Made by a program: the position numbers and the translations under genes
The notes under the pieces: model-generated
The model's input: only the letters and a program-made list of their open reading frames with translations
What the model was told of the DNA's origin: nothing
Databases searched by the model: none
In this document: positions 1 to 5,328 of the stretch, piece after piece
How the letters are laid out: each line of letters opens with the position of its first letter
Numbering within the stretch: the stretch's first letter is position 1
Source of the DNA: CAZALT01 sp964485515
GTDB lineage: Bacteria; Actinomycetota; Acidimicrobiia; Acidimicrobiales; Acidimicrobilacustridaceae
Reading direction: 5' to 3'
Length of the DNA stretch: 5,328 nt
NCBI GenBank assembly: GCA_964485515.1
Contig: CAZALT010000210.1
Span: 1 to 5,328 of the forward strand

Positions 1-3000
1 GCCGTCGTGCTTGCGCTGCTCGTAGAGCATCGACTCGTCCTGGATGCGGCCGCGCTGGTAGCCGGTCTCCATGGCGCCGAGCACGCCGCCGCGCTCGTCG
101 ATCCGCTCGAACTCGGCGAGCACGGCCTCCTCGACGAGCTCGGTGAGCTCCTCGGTGATGAACGACCCCTGGATGGGGTTCTCGTTCATGGCCACGCCCC
201 ACTCGCGGTTGATGATCAGCTGGATCGCCATCGCCCGGCGCACCGACTCCTCGGTGGGGGTCGTTATCGCCTCGTCGTAGGCGTTGGTGTGGAGGCTGTT
301 GCAGTTGTCGTAGATCGCGATGAGGGCCTGGAGCGTGGTGCGGATGTCGTTGAACTGGATCTCCTGGGCGTGCAGCGACCGGCCCGACGTCTGGATGTGG
401 TACTTGAGCTTCTGGCTACGCTCGTTGGCGCCGTAGCGGTCGCGCATCGCAACCGCCCAGATGCGACGGGCCACCCGACCGAGCACGGCGTACTCGGGAT
501 CCATGCCGTTGGAGAAGAAGAACGAGAGGTTCGGTGCGAAGTCGTCGATGTCCATACCCCGCGCCAGATAGGCCTCGACATAGGTGAAGGCGTTGGCCAG
601 CGTGAACGCGAGCTGGCTGATGGGGTTCGCGCCTGCTTCGGCGATGTGATAGCCGGATATCGAAACCGAGTAGAAGTTGCGCACCTCGTTGGCGACGAAC
701 CACTCCTGGATGTCCGACATCATCCCGAGCGCGAAGTCGGTGGAGAAGATGCACGTGTTCTGGCCCTGGTCCTCCTTGAGGATGTCGGCCTGCACGGTGC
801 CGCGCACGGTGCGCAGCGCCTCGGCCCGCAGGTCGGCCCGTTCGGCCACGGTCGCGTCGCGGCCCTCGCGCGCGGCGAACCGGGCGATGTGGTCGTCGAT
901 CGCCACGTTGAGGTACATGGCGAGGATCGACGGAGCTGGGCCGTTGATCGTCATCGACACCGAGGTGGACGGGGCGCACAGGTCGAAGCCGTCGTAGAGC
1001 ACGGCGACGTCGTCGATGGTCGCGATGGACACGCCCGCGTTGCCGACCTTGCCGTAGATGTCGGGCTGCTCGGCTGGATCGAAGCCGTACAGCGTGACGG
1101 AGTCGAACGCGGTGGACAGCCGGGTGGCAGGGGTGTCCTCGGCGAGGAGGTGGAACCGTCGGTTGGTGCGGAACGGATCTCCTTCGCCGGCGAACATGCG
1201 CGTGGGGTCTTCGTCGTCGCGCTTGAACGGGAACACTCCGGCGGTGAACGGGAAGTATCCGGGGAGGTTCTCGTTTCGCAGCCAGCGGAGCAGGTCGCCG
1301 TCGTCATCGAAGCGGGGGAGCGCGACCCGACGGATCGGGAGGTCGGCGAGGGACCGGCGGACGAGCGGCGTCGACCTCGATCGCCCCTTGGCGTCGGTGG
1401 CGACCAGCTCGTCGCCGGCCAGCTCCGCGGCGCGCACGCGCCAGTCGGCGAGCAGCGACCGGGCCTCGACCGGGAGTGCGTCCTCGAGGCGACCCGCTTC
1501 GGCCGCGGTCACCGCGAGGGCAGCATCGGCGTTGGTCAGACCGGAGGTCTCGAGGTGATCGGCCGAGGTGCGCAGCGAGCGGGCGAGGCGGACCTCGCGC
1601 ACCCACCGGTCGGTCGTGGTGTGGTGGTCCCGAACGGTCTCGGCGACCTCGAGCAGGTAGTGGGATCGCCCCGGTGTGATGAGCACGGAATCCGACGTCG
1701 AGACCTTGGCGTCGACCTTCCCGCTCTCCGCCGCTCGGGCGGNNNNNNNNNNNNNNNNNNNNNNNNNNNNNNNNNNNNNNNNNNNNNNNNNNNNNNNNNN
1801 NNNNNNNNNNNNNNNNNNNNNNNNNNNNNNNNNNNNNNNNNNCCTTCCCGCTCTCCGCCGCTCGGGCGGGGTCGACGAGGGTGAGCGAGCGGTCGTGGCC
1901 CTCCAGGCCGAGCCCCTCGAGCTGCGTGGCGATCTCGCCGTACAGCGCGGTGACACCGTCGTCGTTGACCCGGGCCGCGACGGTGCCGTACACGGCCATG
2001 TCCTCGGGCTGGCTGTGGAACGCCTCACGGTTGCGCACGACCTGTCGGCGTACGTCGCGCAGCGCGTCGGCGCCCCCTCGCCGGTCGTACTTGTTGATGG
2101 CGATGATGTCGGCGAGGTCGAGCATGTCGATCTTCTCGAGCTGGCTGGCCGCACCGAACTCGGGGGTCATCACGTAGAGCGAGAGATCGCAGTGGTCGAT
2201 GATGGCGGCGTCGCCTTGGCCGATGCCGGGGGTCTCGACCACGACCAGGTCGACCCCGCTGGTCTTGCACGCGGCGATGGCGTCGTCGAGGCACTCGGGC
2301 ACCTCGCTCGATCCGCGGGTGGCGAGCGAGCGGAAGAACACCGATGGCGAGTCGAGCGCGTTCATGCGGATGCGGTCGCCGAGCAGCGCGCCGCCGCCCC
2401 GGCGTCGGGTGGGGTCGACGGCGATGACCGCGACGCGGAGCTTGTCCTGGAAGTCGAGTCGGAACCGTCGGATGAGCTCGTCGGTCAGCGACGACTTGCC
2501 GGACCCGCCCGTGCCGGTGATGCCGAGGACGGGCACGGGTCGTTGGGCGGCCCGCGAGCGCAGCTCGGCGAGCAGGTCGGGGTCGAGCGCGCCGGCCTCG
2601 AGCTCGGTGATGATGTGGGCCAGGGCCCGAGGGGAGCCGCTGGTGAGCGGGTCGAGTGATGTGGTCGGCTCGCCGACGGGATCGACGTCGCACTCCTCGA
2701 CGAGCTGGTTGATCATGCGGGCCAGGCCGAGCTCGGCGCCGTCTTCGGGGGTGAAGATCTTGGTGACCCCGCTGGCGTACATCTCTTCGATGTCGGCGGG
2801 CACGATCACGCCGCCGCCCCCGCCGTACACCTTGACGTGACCGAGGCCCTCGTCGCGGAGGCGCTCCACGAGGTAGCGGAAGTACTCGACGTGACCGCCC
2901 TGGTACGAGCTGATGGCCACGCCCTGGACGTCCTCGTGGATGACGGCGGTGACGACCTCGTCCACCGAGCGGTTGTGGCCGAGATGGATGACCTCGGCAC

Positions 3001-3133
3001 CTTGGCTCTGCAGGATGCGCCGCATGATGTTTATCGACGCGTCGTGTCCGTCGAACAGCGAGGTCGCCGTCACGAACCGCACCGGATTGACCGGCACGTG
3101 AATGGCGTTCTCATCTGAGGCGAACGTCGTCAT
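1..3133 (-). CDS. icmF: Fused isobutyryl-CoA mutase IcmF (B12 domain + MeaB-like GTPase + mutase), C-terminus off the window edge
   Basis: Adenosylcobalamin-dependent radical enzyme of the cytoplasm, expected to interconvert isobutyryl-CoA and n-butyryl-CoA in branched-chain acyl-CoA metabolism; its built-in GTPase serves cofactor loading (family knowledge). Residues ~15-150 form the B12 domain: DGHDAS at 28-33, with His30 the expected cobalt ligand, plus SSY (75-77) and a GGGGG turn (104-108). Residues ~200-410 form the G domain: Walker A GTGGSGKS (207-214), a VDPT...GALLGDRIRM segment, ETPGIGQGD (300-308) and NKYD (347-350). The mutase barrel follows a linker: GVFPF (Phe592), STAFDS, SVSMTING, GQN (Gln749), SISGYH (His787), QTSGRSLHAQE. 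Numbering assumes the two 27-bp copies around the N gap are merged; then 1002 residues are visible, and about 80-90 are missing against the usual ~1080-1100. As deposited, the gap shifts the frame by one. ATG 3133 is preferred over an in-frame ATG at 3253 because similarity starts just after it and a promoter-like site lies directly upstream. Not the type VI secretion protein also called IcmF. Confidence 0.95.
1716..1742. repeat. 27-bp sequence at left edge of gap (copy 1 of 2)
   Basis: These 27 bases, beginning CCTTCCCGCTCTCC and ending CTCGGGCGG, are identical to 1843-1869 and directly abut the run of N. On the minus strand they encode PARAAESGK of icmF when read in the frame of the upstream half. 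They are best explained as overlapping contig ends, not a biological repeat. Confidence 0.97.
1743..1842. other. Assembly gap (100 N) inside icmF
   Basis: Exactly 100 undetermined bases, a conventional placeholder for a gap of unknown size. It falls in the linker between the GTPase and mutase domains of icmF. Reading straight through it puts the two halves of the gene in different frames: the 100 N plus one duplicated 27-mer adds 127 bases, one more than a multiple of three. Confidence 0.99.
1843..1869. repeat. 27-bp sequence at right edge of gap (copy 2 of 2)
   Basis: Perfect copy of 1716-1742, immediately after the run of N. Removing one copy together with the N gives the continuous junction ...AESGK-VDAKVSTSD..., and the icmF frame then stays open to position 1. 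Confidence 0.97.
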
Positions 3134-3139
3134 CACTCG

Positions 3140-3168
3140 ATTATGCCCTGTTCGGCGCCACAGGTCGA
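3140..3168 (-). promoter_or_regulatory. Candidate promoter of icmF, possibly giving a leaderless mRNA
   Basis: On the minus strand, TCGACC (3168-3163) and CATAAT (3145-3140) are separated by 17 bp, matching 4 of 6 and 5 of 6 positions of the TTGACA/TATAAT consensus. Only six bases (CGAGTG) separate the -10 box from the A of ATG 3133, so transcription would start at or next to the start codon. No Shine-Dalgarno sequence could fit in such a transcript; leaderless mRNAs are common in actinobacteria. This rests on sequence match alone. Confidence 0.55.
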
Positions 3169-3218
3169 TGGGGAGCTTCGCCGGCATCGCCAGATCGCCG
3201 GGACGTCGTGCGCTTCTG

Positions 3219-3255
3219 GCGTGGATCTCGTTCGGGAACCGAACGGGATCCACGC
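3219..3255 (-). terminator. Hairpin downstream of the hydrolase-family gene
   Basis: Arms 3219-3235 and 3239-3255 pair over 17 positions with a single mismatch (3228/3246) and a 3-nt loop. The hairpin begins 13 nt past the TGA stop of the minus-strand gene and lies upstream of the icmF promoter candidate, so it would separate the two transcripts. No T-run follows on the minus strand; U-poor terminators of this shape are usual in high-GC actinobacteria. Confidence 0.7.
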
Positions 3256-3268
3256 AATTCGGGTGGTT

Positions 3269-4111
3269 TCAGCGACCGGGCAGGGGAGGCGGCTGCCAGA
3301 TCGGCATCGTGGCCGTCTCCGGGTCGAACGACTCGAGCCAGGAGGGCAGGAAGGTCGGGTCGGCCAGGTCGCTCGGGTGGTGGCTGGGCAGCGCCGAGAC
3401 GAACAGCGTCGGCAGCAAGACGAAGGCCAGGCCGAGGGCCATCTTGGTCAGGCGCCACCAGACCAGCGGGTTGAAGAGGCGTCCGTCCCGTCGCAGCATG
3501 GCGATGATCACGCTCGTGATGAACCAGAAGATGATCGCCACCGAGATCGAGGTGGCCCACGCGTAGCGCAGCTGGGAGCCGTCGGTGGCCTCGAACACGT
3601 CGTAGGCGGCCGTCTTGTGCTCGACCTCCTCGGCGAGGTGCCAGAGGAAGAGCGTGGCTGCCGTTGGATCGGCGCCGAGGAACAGGTTGCCCAGATGGGT
3701 CTCGGCCCACCGGGCCATGACGAAGGCGATGGTCTCGCTTCCCGCGGCGAACGCCACGTTGAACCTCTGGCTCCGCTTGTTCCAGAGGCGATCGGTCACC
3801 CACCGGAGGCGACGCTCGCGGCTCTCGACGGTGGGGTAGTGCTCGTGGATGATGCGGTTGAACGCCAGGTGCTGCCGCTGATGCTGCTGCTCCTGGCCCA
3901 CGTACGCCTCGGTGCGGGCACGCAGCGGCTCGTCGAGCAGGTCGAGCGTCGAGCGGATCGACCGGATGAAGTACGGCTCGTAGTACGGCATCATCAGCGA
4001 GACGCCGTTGGCGGCACAGGCGAACTCCGGGTTGCCCGGGATCCAGGCCGGGTCGAAGTCATCGGGGTAGGCCATCCGCACTCGGCGAACGGGCAGGTCG
4101 CCTCGGCTCAT
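3269..4111 (-). CDS. Predicted metal-dependent hydrolase family protein (PF10118/COG3687-like), membrane-associated
   Basis: 280 residues. The sequence resembles the family annotated as predicted metal-dependent hydrolase, whose reaction is not known to me; I assign no substrate. Candidate metal ligands lie in the helical N-terminal two thirds: Glu45 (YYEPYF), Glu74-x-x-His77 (QEQQH), Glu126 (GSETIAF) and Glu162-x-x-His165 (EEVEH). This Glu, ExxH, Glu, ExxH order is that of ferritin-like di-iron four-helix bundles. Two hydrophobic segments follow, ~185-206 and ~224-241, and then a Pro-rich tail ending PPPLPGR. No signal peptide is seen. The start is uncertain: ATG 4111 (MSRGDLPVRR) has no clear Shine-Dalgarno sequence. 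In-frame ATGs at 4174 and 4180 would add a low-complexity leader and lie within a palindrome, and ATG 4075 is also possible. The gene ends before its own hairpin, so it is probably monocistronic and separate from icmF. Confidence 0.82.
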   Translation of the reverse strand: MSRGDLPVRRVRMAYPDDFDPAWIPGNPEFACAANGVSLMMPYYEPYFIRSIRSTLDLLDEPLRARTEAYVGQEQQHQRQHLAFNRIIHEHYPTVESRERRLRWVTDRLWNKRSQRFNVAFAAGSETIAFVMARWAETHLGNLFLGADPTAATLFLWHLAEEVEHKTAAYDVFEATDGSQLRYAWATSISVAIIFWFITSVIIAMLRRDGRLFNPLVWWRLTKMALGLAFVLLPTLFVSALPSHHPSDLADPTFLPSWLESFDPETATMPIWQPPPLPGR

Positions 4112-4112
4112 G

Positions 4113-4139
4113 GCGTCGCTGCCGTCGCTGCCGTCGCTG
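4113..4139. repeat. 9-bp tandem repeat (GTCGCTGCC unit)
   Basis: About three imperfect copies of a 9-base unit lie directly before the chosen start of the hydrolase-family gene. If translation began at 4174 or 4180, they would encode a DGS/DAS-type stretch (SDGSDGSDA) at the N-terminus. Such simple repeats can vary in copy number by slippage; each unit is a multiple of three, so the frame would be kept. Confidence 0.75.
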
Positions 4140-4165
4140 GCGTCACGCAGGGTCCCGTTGCACGC

Positions 4166-4187
4166 CCCCTCCATCGGCATGGAGGGG
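4166..4187. promoter_or_regulatory. Perfect 9-bp inverted repeat with 4-nt loop in the divergent intergenic region
   Basis: CCCCTCCAT (4166-4174) and ATGGAGGGG (4179-4187) are exact reverse complements around the tetranucleotide CGGC. The site lies 55 bp upstream of the preferred start of the leftward gene and about 150 bp before the rightward gene. It could be a transcription-factor operator or a 5' leader hairpin. The repeat is seen directly; the role is inference. Confidence 0.5.
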
Positions 4188-4278
4188 CCGAAGTTCAGGT
4201 CCCGAGCCGAGGTAGGGCGATCTCGACCGAGCGGTGCAGATAGGTGAGGTCCAGCGTCCCTCCGGTGCGACGGGGCCG

Positions 4279-4287
4279 GGCTACGCT
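4279..4287 (+). promoter_or_regulatory. Candidate -10 region (GGCTACGCT) of the secreted-protein gene
   Basis: TACGCT at 4282-4287 fits the actinobacterial TAnnnT -10 pattern and lies 50 bp before the GTG start, leaving a leader of about 44 nt with a ribosome binding site. No good -35 box is seen at the usual spacing. The same nine bases recur at 5296-5304, after the terminators, which supports a promoter role. Confidence 0.45.
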
Positions 4288-4324
4288 CGTCAGCGCGCTT
4301 TCGCGACGGGCGGAGCCACCATGC

Positions 4325-4331
4325 AAGGGAG
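4325..4331 (+). promoter_or_regulatory. Ribosome binding site deciding the GTG start
   Basis: AAGGGAG ends 6 nt before GTG 4338, a proper Shine-Dalgarno spacing. It supports the GTG start, from which a complete signal peptide is read. Confidence 0.7.
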
Positions 4332-4337
4332 CAGTTC

Positions 4338-5159
4338 GTGACGCTACGCAGGATCACCTCTTTCGCCGCGGGGACCGCCCTGGTCTTCGGCACGTTGGCC
4401 ATCGCCACACCGGCGAACGCGGCGACGACCCAGCTCTGGGTCGCCAACGCCTACAGCTACGACGCCGGCGACTTCTTCGAGTACACGGTCTGCCTCGACG
4501 GGGCCGATCTGACGAGCCTCGAGACCACCGAGATCACTGGGCCCTTCGACGTGGAGACGGGCGAGCACCTCTTCGAGGTGTTCGCCGGGTTCGACGCGGA
4601 CTGCGCAGGTGACGGAGCCGACTTCAGTCAGACCTTGACCGTCCCCGACAGCCCGTCGGCCACCGCCATGCTGTTCTGGCCGGACGAGGGCAACCTGGAC
4701 GTGTCCGTCTTCGCTGACGACCTCACGTGCACCCCGCAAGGAAGTGGCCGACTCCTCGTGCGCAACGGTGCGCTGACCTACGCCGAAGGCATTCGCCCGG
4801 CGCGCGTGACGGCGATCGGGCCCGACGGCGAGCCCATCACGCTGGCCAGCGAGCTTCCGGTGGGTGAGGAGGCCGCAGACGAGTTCGCGCCCGGGACCTA
4901 CACCGATGTCGACATCGCACCCCAGTACGACCCCGTGCCCTTGGACGACATCGTCGTCACCGAAGGCGTCGTGACCGCCGTGTACTTCTACGGCGGCGCC
5001 GACGGCTCGATCGGAACCTTCTCTGCGACCTCGAACGTGGGTGTCTGCTCCGACGACACCACGACGACGACCTCGTCGACCACCTCCACGTCCACCACCA
5101 CCACGACAGCGGCCCCGGTGGCGCAGGCCGCAACCACCACGCCGCGCTACGCGGGCTGA
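4338..5159 (+). CDS. Secreted protein with two DUF4397-like domains and a Thr-rich C-terminal tail
   Basis: 273 residues from a GTG start. Residues 1-28 are a Sec signal peptide: MTLRR, a hydrophobic core (~8-23), and an ANA cleavage site before Ala29. Two beta-rich units follow. Unit one, ~32-131, runs from LWVANAYS to the DDLTC end; unit two, ~138-237, runs from RLLVRNGAL to SNVGVC. Each has the DUF4397-like order of an opening strand, a 'DG' turn, a 'vetGeh/aPGTY' strand and a closing 'A-Y/F' strand; this assignment is by eye. Four cysteines (52, 89, 131, 237) could form disulfides outside the cell. Residues 241-257 are almost only Thr and Ser, followed by AAPVAQAATTTPRYAG. There is no LPxTG motif and no membrane anchor, so the protein is probably released or loosely wall-bound, with the tail as a possible O-glycosylated spacer. 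The mature chain is acidic. A cell-surface structural or adhesive role is possible, but no function is established. Confidence 0.88.
   Translation: MTLRRITSFAAGTALVFGTLAIATPANAATTQLWVANAYSYDAGDFFEYTVCLDGADLTSLETTEITGPFDVETGEHLFEVFAGFDADCAGDGADFSQTLTVPDSPSATAMLFWPDEGNLDVSVFADDLTCTPQGSGRLLVRNGALTYAEGIRPARVTAIGPDGEPITLASELPVGEEAADEFAPGTYTDVDIAPQYDPVPLDDIVVTEGVVTAVYFYGGADGSIGTFSATSNVGVCSDDTTTTTSSTTSTSTTTTTAAPVAQAATTTPRYAG
5058..5108 (+). repeat. Low-complexity ACC/ACG (Thr/Ser) codon run
   Basis: Seventeen consecutive Thr or Ser codons, mostly ACC and ACG with TCG/TCC interspersed, encode residues 241-257 of the secreted protein. The codon mixture shows selection for the amino acids and not simple trinucleotide expansion. 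Confidence 0.85.
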
Positions 5160-5163
5160 CCGT

Positions 5164-5194
5164 CCTGGAGGCCAGGTCCTCCTCCAGGTCCCTT
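5164..5194 (+). terminator. Intrinsic terminator 1 after the secreted-protein gene
   Basis: CCTGGAGG (5164-5171) pairs perfectly with CCTCCAGG (5181-5188) around a 9-nt loop, 4 nt past the TGA stop. A short TCCCTTTT tract follows, making it the more classical of the two hairpins here. Confidence 0.6.
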
Positions 5195-5220
5195 TTGGCT
5201 GACTAGGTGTCTGATCGACC

Positions 5221-5251
5221 GGTGGCCCGTCCCGGAGCGGGACGGGCCACC
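5221..5251 (+). terminator. Strong GC-rich hairpin, terminator 2
   Basis: A perfect 14-bp stem (5221-5234 with 5238-5251) closes on a GAG triloop. No T-run follows on either strand. It probably acts as a backup terminator for the secreted-protein gene and, being symmetric, could also block transcription coming from the right. Confidence 0.75.
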
Positions 5252-5295
5252 AGTTCGGGCGGACCGATGATGACGCGGCTCACGGTCGGGAAGGT

Positions 5296-5304
5296 GGCTA
5301 CGCT
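5296..5304 (+). promoter_or_regulatory. Candidate -10 region (GGCTACGCT) for a gene beyond the right edge
   Basis: TACGCT at 5299-5304 sits within the same nine bases as the site at 4279-4287, here 44 bp after the second terminator hairpin. The position suits the promoter of a rightward gene starting outside the window. No convincing -35 box is visible. Confidence 0.35.
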
Positions 5305-5328
5305 TTCGTGTCACAGCGAAGACGTCGC

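Larger units (their letters stand above)
4112..4337. other. Divergent intergenic region
   Basis: 226 bp between two genes reading outward. It contains the 9-bp tandem repeat, the 9-bp inverted repeat and a -10-like TACGCT for the rightward gene. I found no convincing promoter for the leftward gene; a TATCTG on the minus strand (4242-4237) is the nearest candidate and is weak. No further coding potential is apparent. Confidence 0.7.

Noticed and set aside
7..1884. Long plus-strand open frame opposite icmF (625 codons)
   Set aside because: It is an antisense shadow produced by G/C-biased third positions of icmF. It runs through the N gap, shows repetitive Gly/Val/Arg/Asp composition, and the opposite strand carries clear IcmF motifs throughout.
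1..3133. icmF as a pseudogene or frameshifted gene
   Set aside because: The only frame break coincides with the N gap and its duplicated 27-mers; both halves have intact motifs and no internal stops.
1304..3253. Reading icmF as a 649-residue protein starting at 3253 and ending at 1304
   Set aside because: The part after the gap is in the wrong frame and has Arg/Pro-rich nonsense composition. The 40 residues before 3133 overlap the hairpin and promoter region and do not resemble the family.
3143..4243. Plus-strand open frame of 366 codons opposite the hydrolase-family gene
   Set aside because: Antisense shadow with no recognisable domain. The minus strand has conserved Glu/His motifs, membrane helices and a proper end before a hairpin.
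4112..4447. N-terminal extension of the hydrolase-family gene to 4447
   Set aside because: It would overlap the start, ribosome binding site and signal-peptide codons of the divergent secreted-protein gene, and its residues show no family similarity.
5058..5108. Thr-codon run as a CRISPR or satellite-type repeat
   Set aside because: No spacer structure or regular unit. It lies in frame in a gene with mixed Thr and Ser codons.
5267..5328. Short open frame from ATGATG at 5267 running off the right edge
   Set aside because: It has no clear Shine-Dalgarno sequence, only about 20 codons are visible with no recognisable motif, and it overlaps the TACGCT box better explained as a promoter. It cannot be excluded from this window.

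Overview
The window looks like chromosomal DNA from a high-GC actinobacterium. A member of the Acidimicrobiia (Ilumatobacter-like) is my best guess. The reasons are the strong G/C bias at third codon positions, a secreted protein with a threonine-run tail of a kind common in that class, and a gene that may be leaderless. This is inference from style, not a database match.

Layout: (1) Positions 1-3133, minus strand, hold most of icmF, a fused coenzyme-B12 acyl-CoA mutase: an N-terminal cobalamin domain, a MeaB-type G-protein chaperone domain and a C-terminal mutase barrel. The C-terminus runs off the left edge. A 100-N assembly gap (1743-1842) interrupts the gene. The same 27 bases abut both sides of the gap, and merging the two copies restores one uninterrupted frame, so the gap most likely hides no sequence. 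(2) Positions 3134-3268 are intergenic, with a 17-bp-arm hairpin that probably ends the upstream gene, followed by a candidate promoter for icmF whose -10 box lies only 6 nt from the ATG. (3) Positions 3269-4111, minus strand, encode a membrane-associated protein of the predicted metal-dependent hydrolase family (PF10118/COG3687 type). Its Glu/ExxH, Glu/ExxH residues resemble a ferritin-like di-iron site. (4) Positions 4112-4337 are a divergent intergenic region with a perfect 9-bp inverted repeat, a 9-bp tandem repeat and a -10-like box for the rightward gene. (5) Positions 4338-5159, plus strand, encode a secreted protein with two DUF4397-like beta domains and a Thr-rich C-terminal tail. (6) Positions 5160-5328 hold two successive hairpins (terminators), then a second copy of the GGCTACGCT motif, probably the promoter of a gene beyond the right edge.

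The three genes do not form an obvious operon or shared pathway. icmF appears to have its own promoter, the hydrolase-family gene is followed by its own hairpin, and the secreted protein is divergently transcribed. I see no mobile element, CRISPR array, tRNA or rRNA. The region is mostly ordinary. The points worth a second look are the artefactual gap, the possible leaderless icmF promoter, the di-iron-like ligand pattern and the regulatory palindrome.
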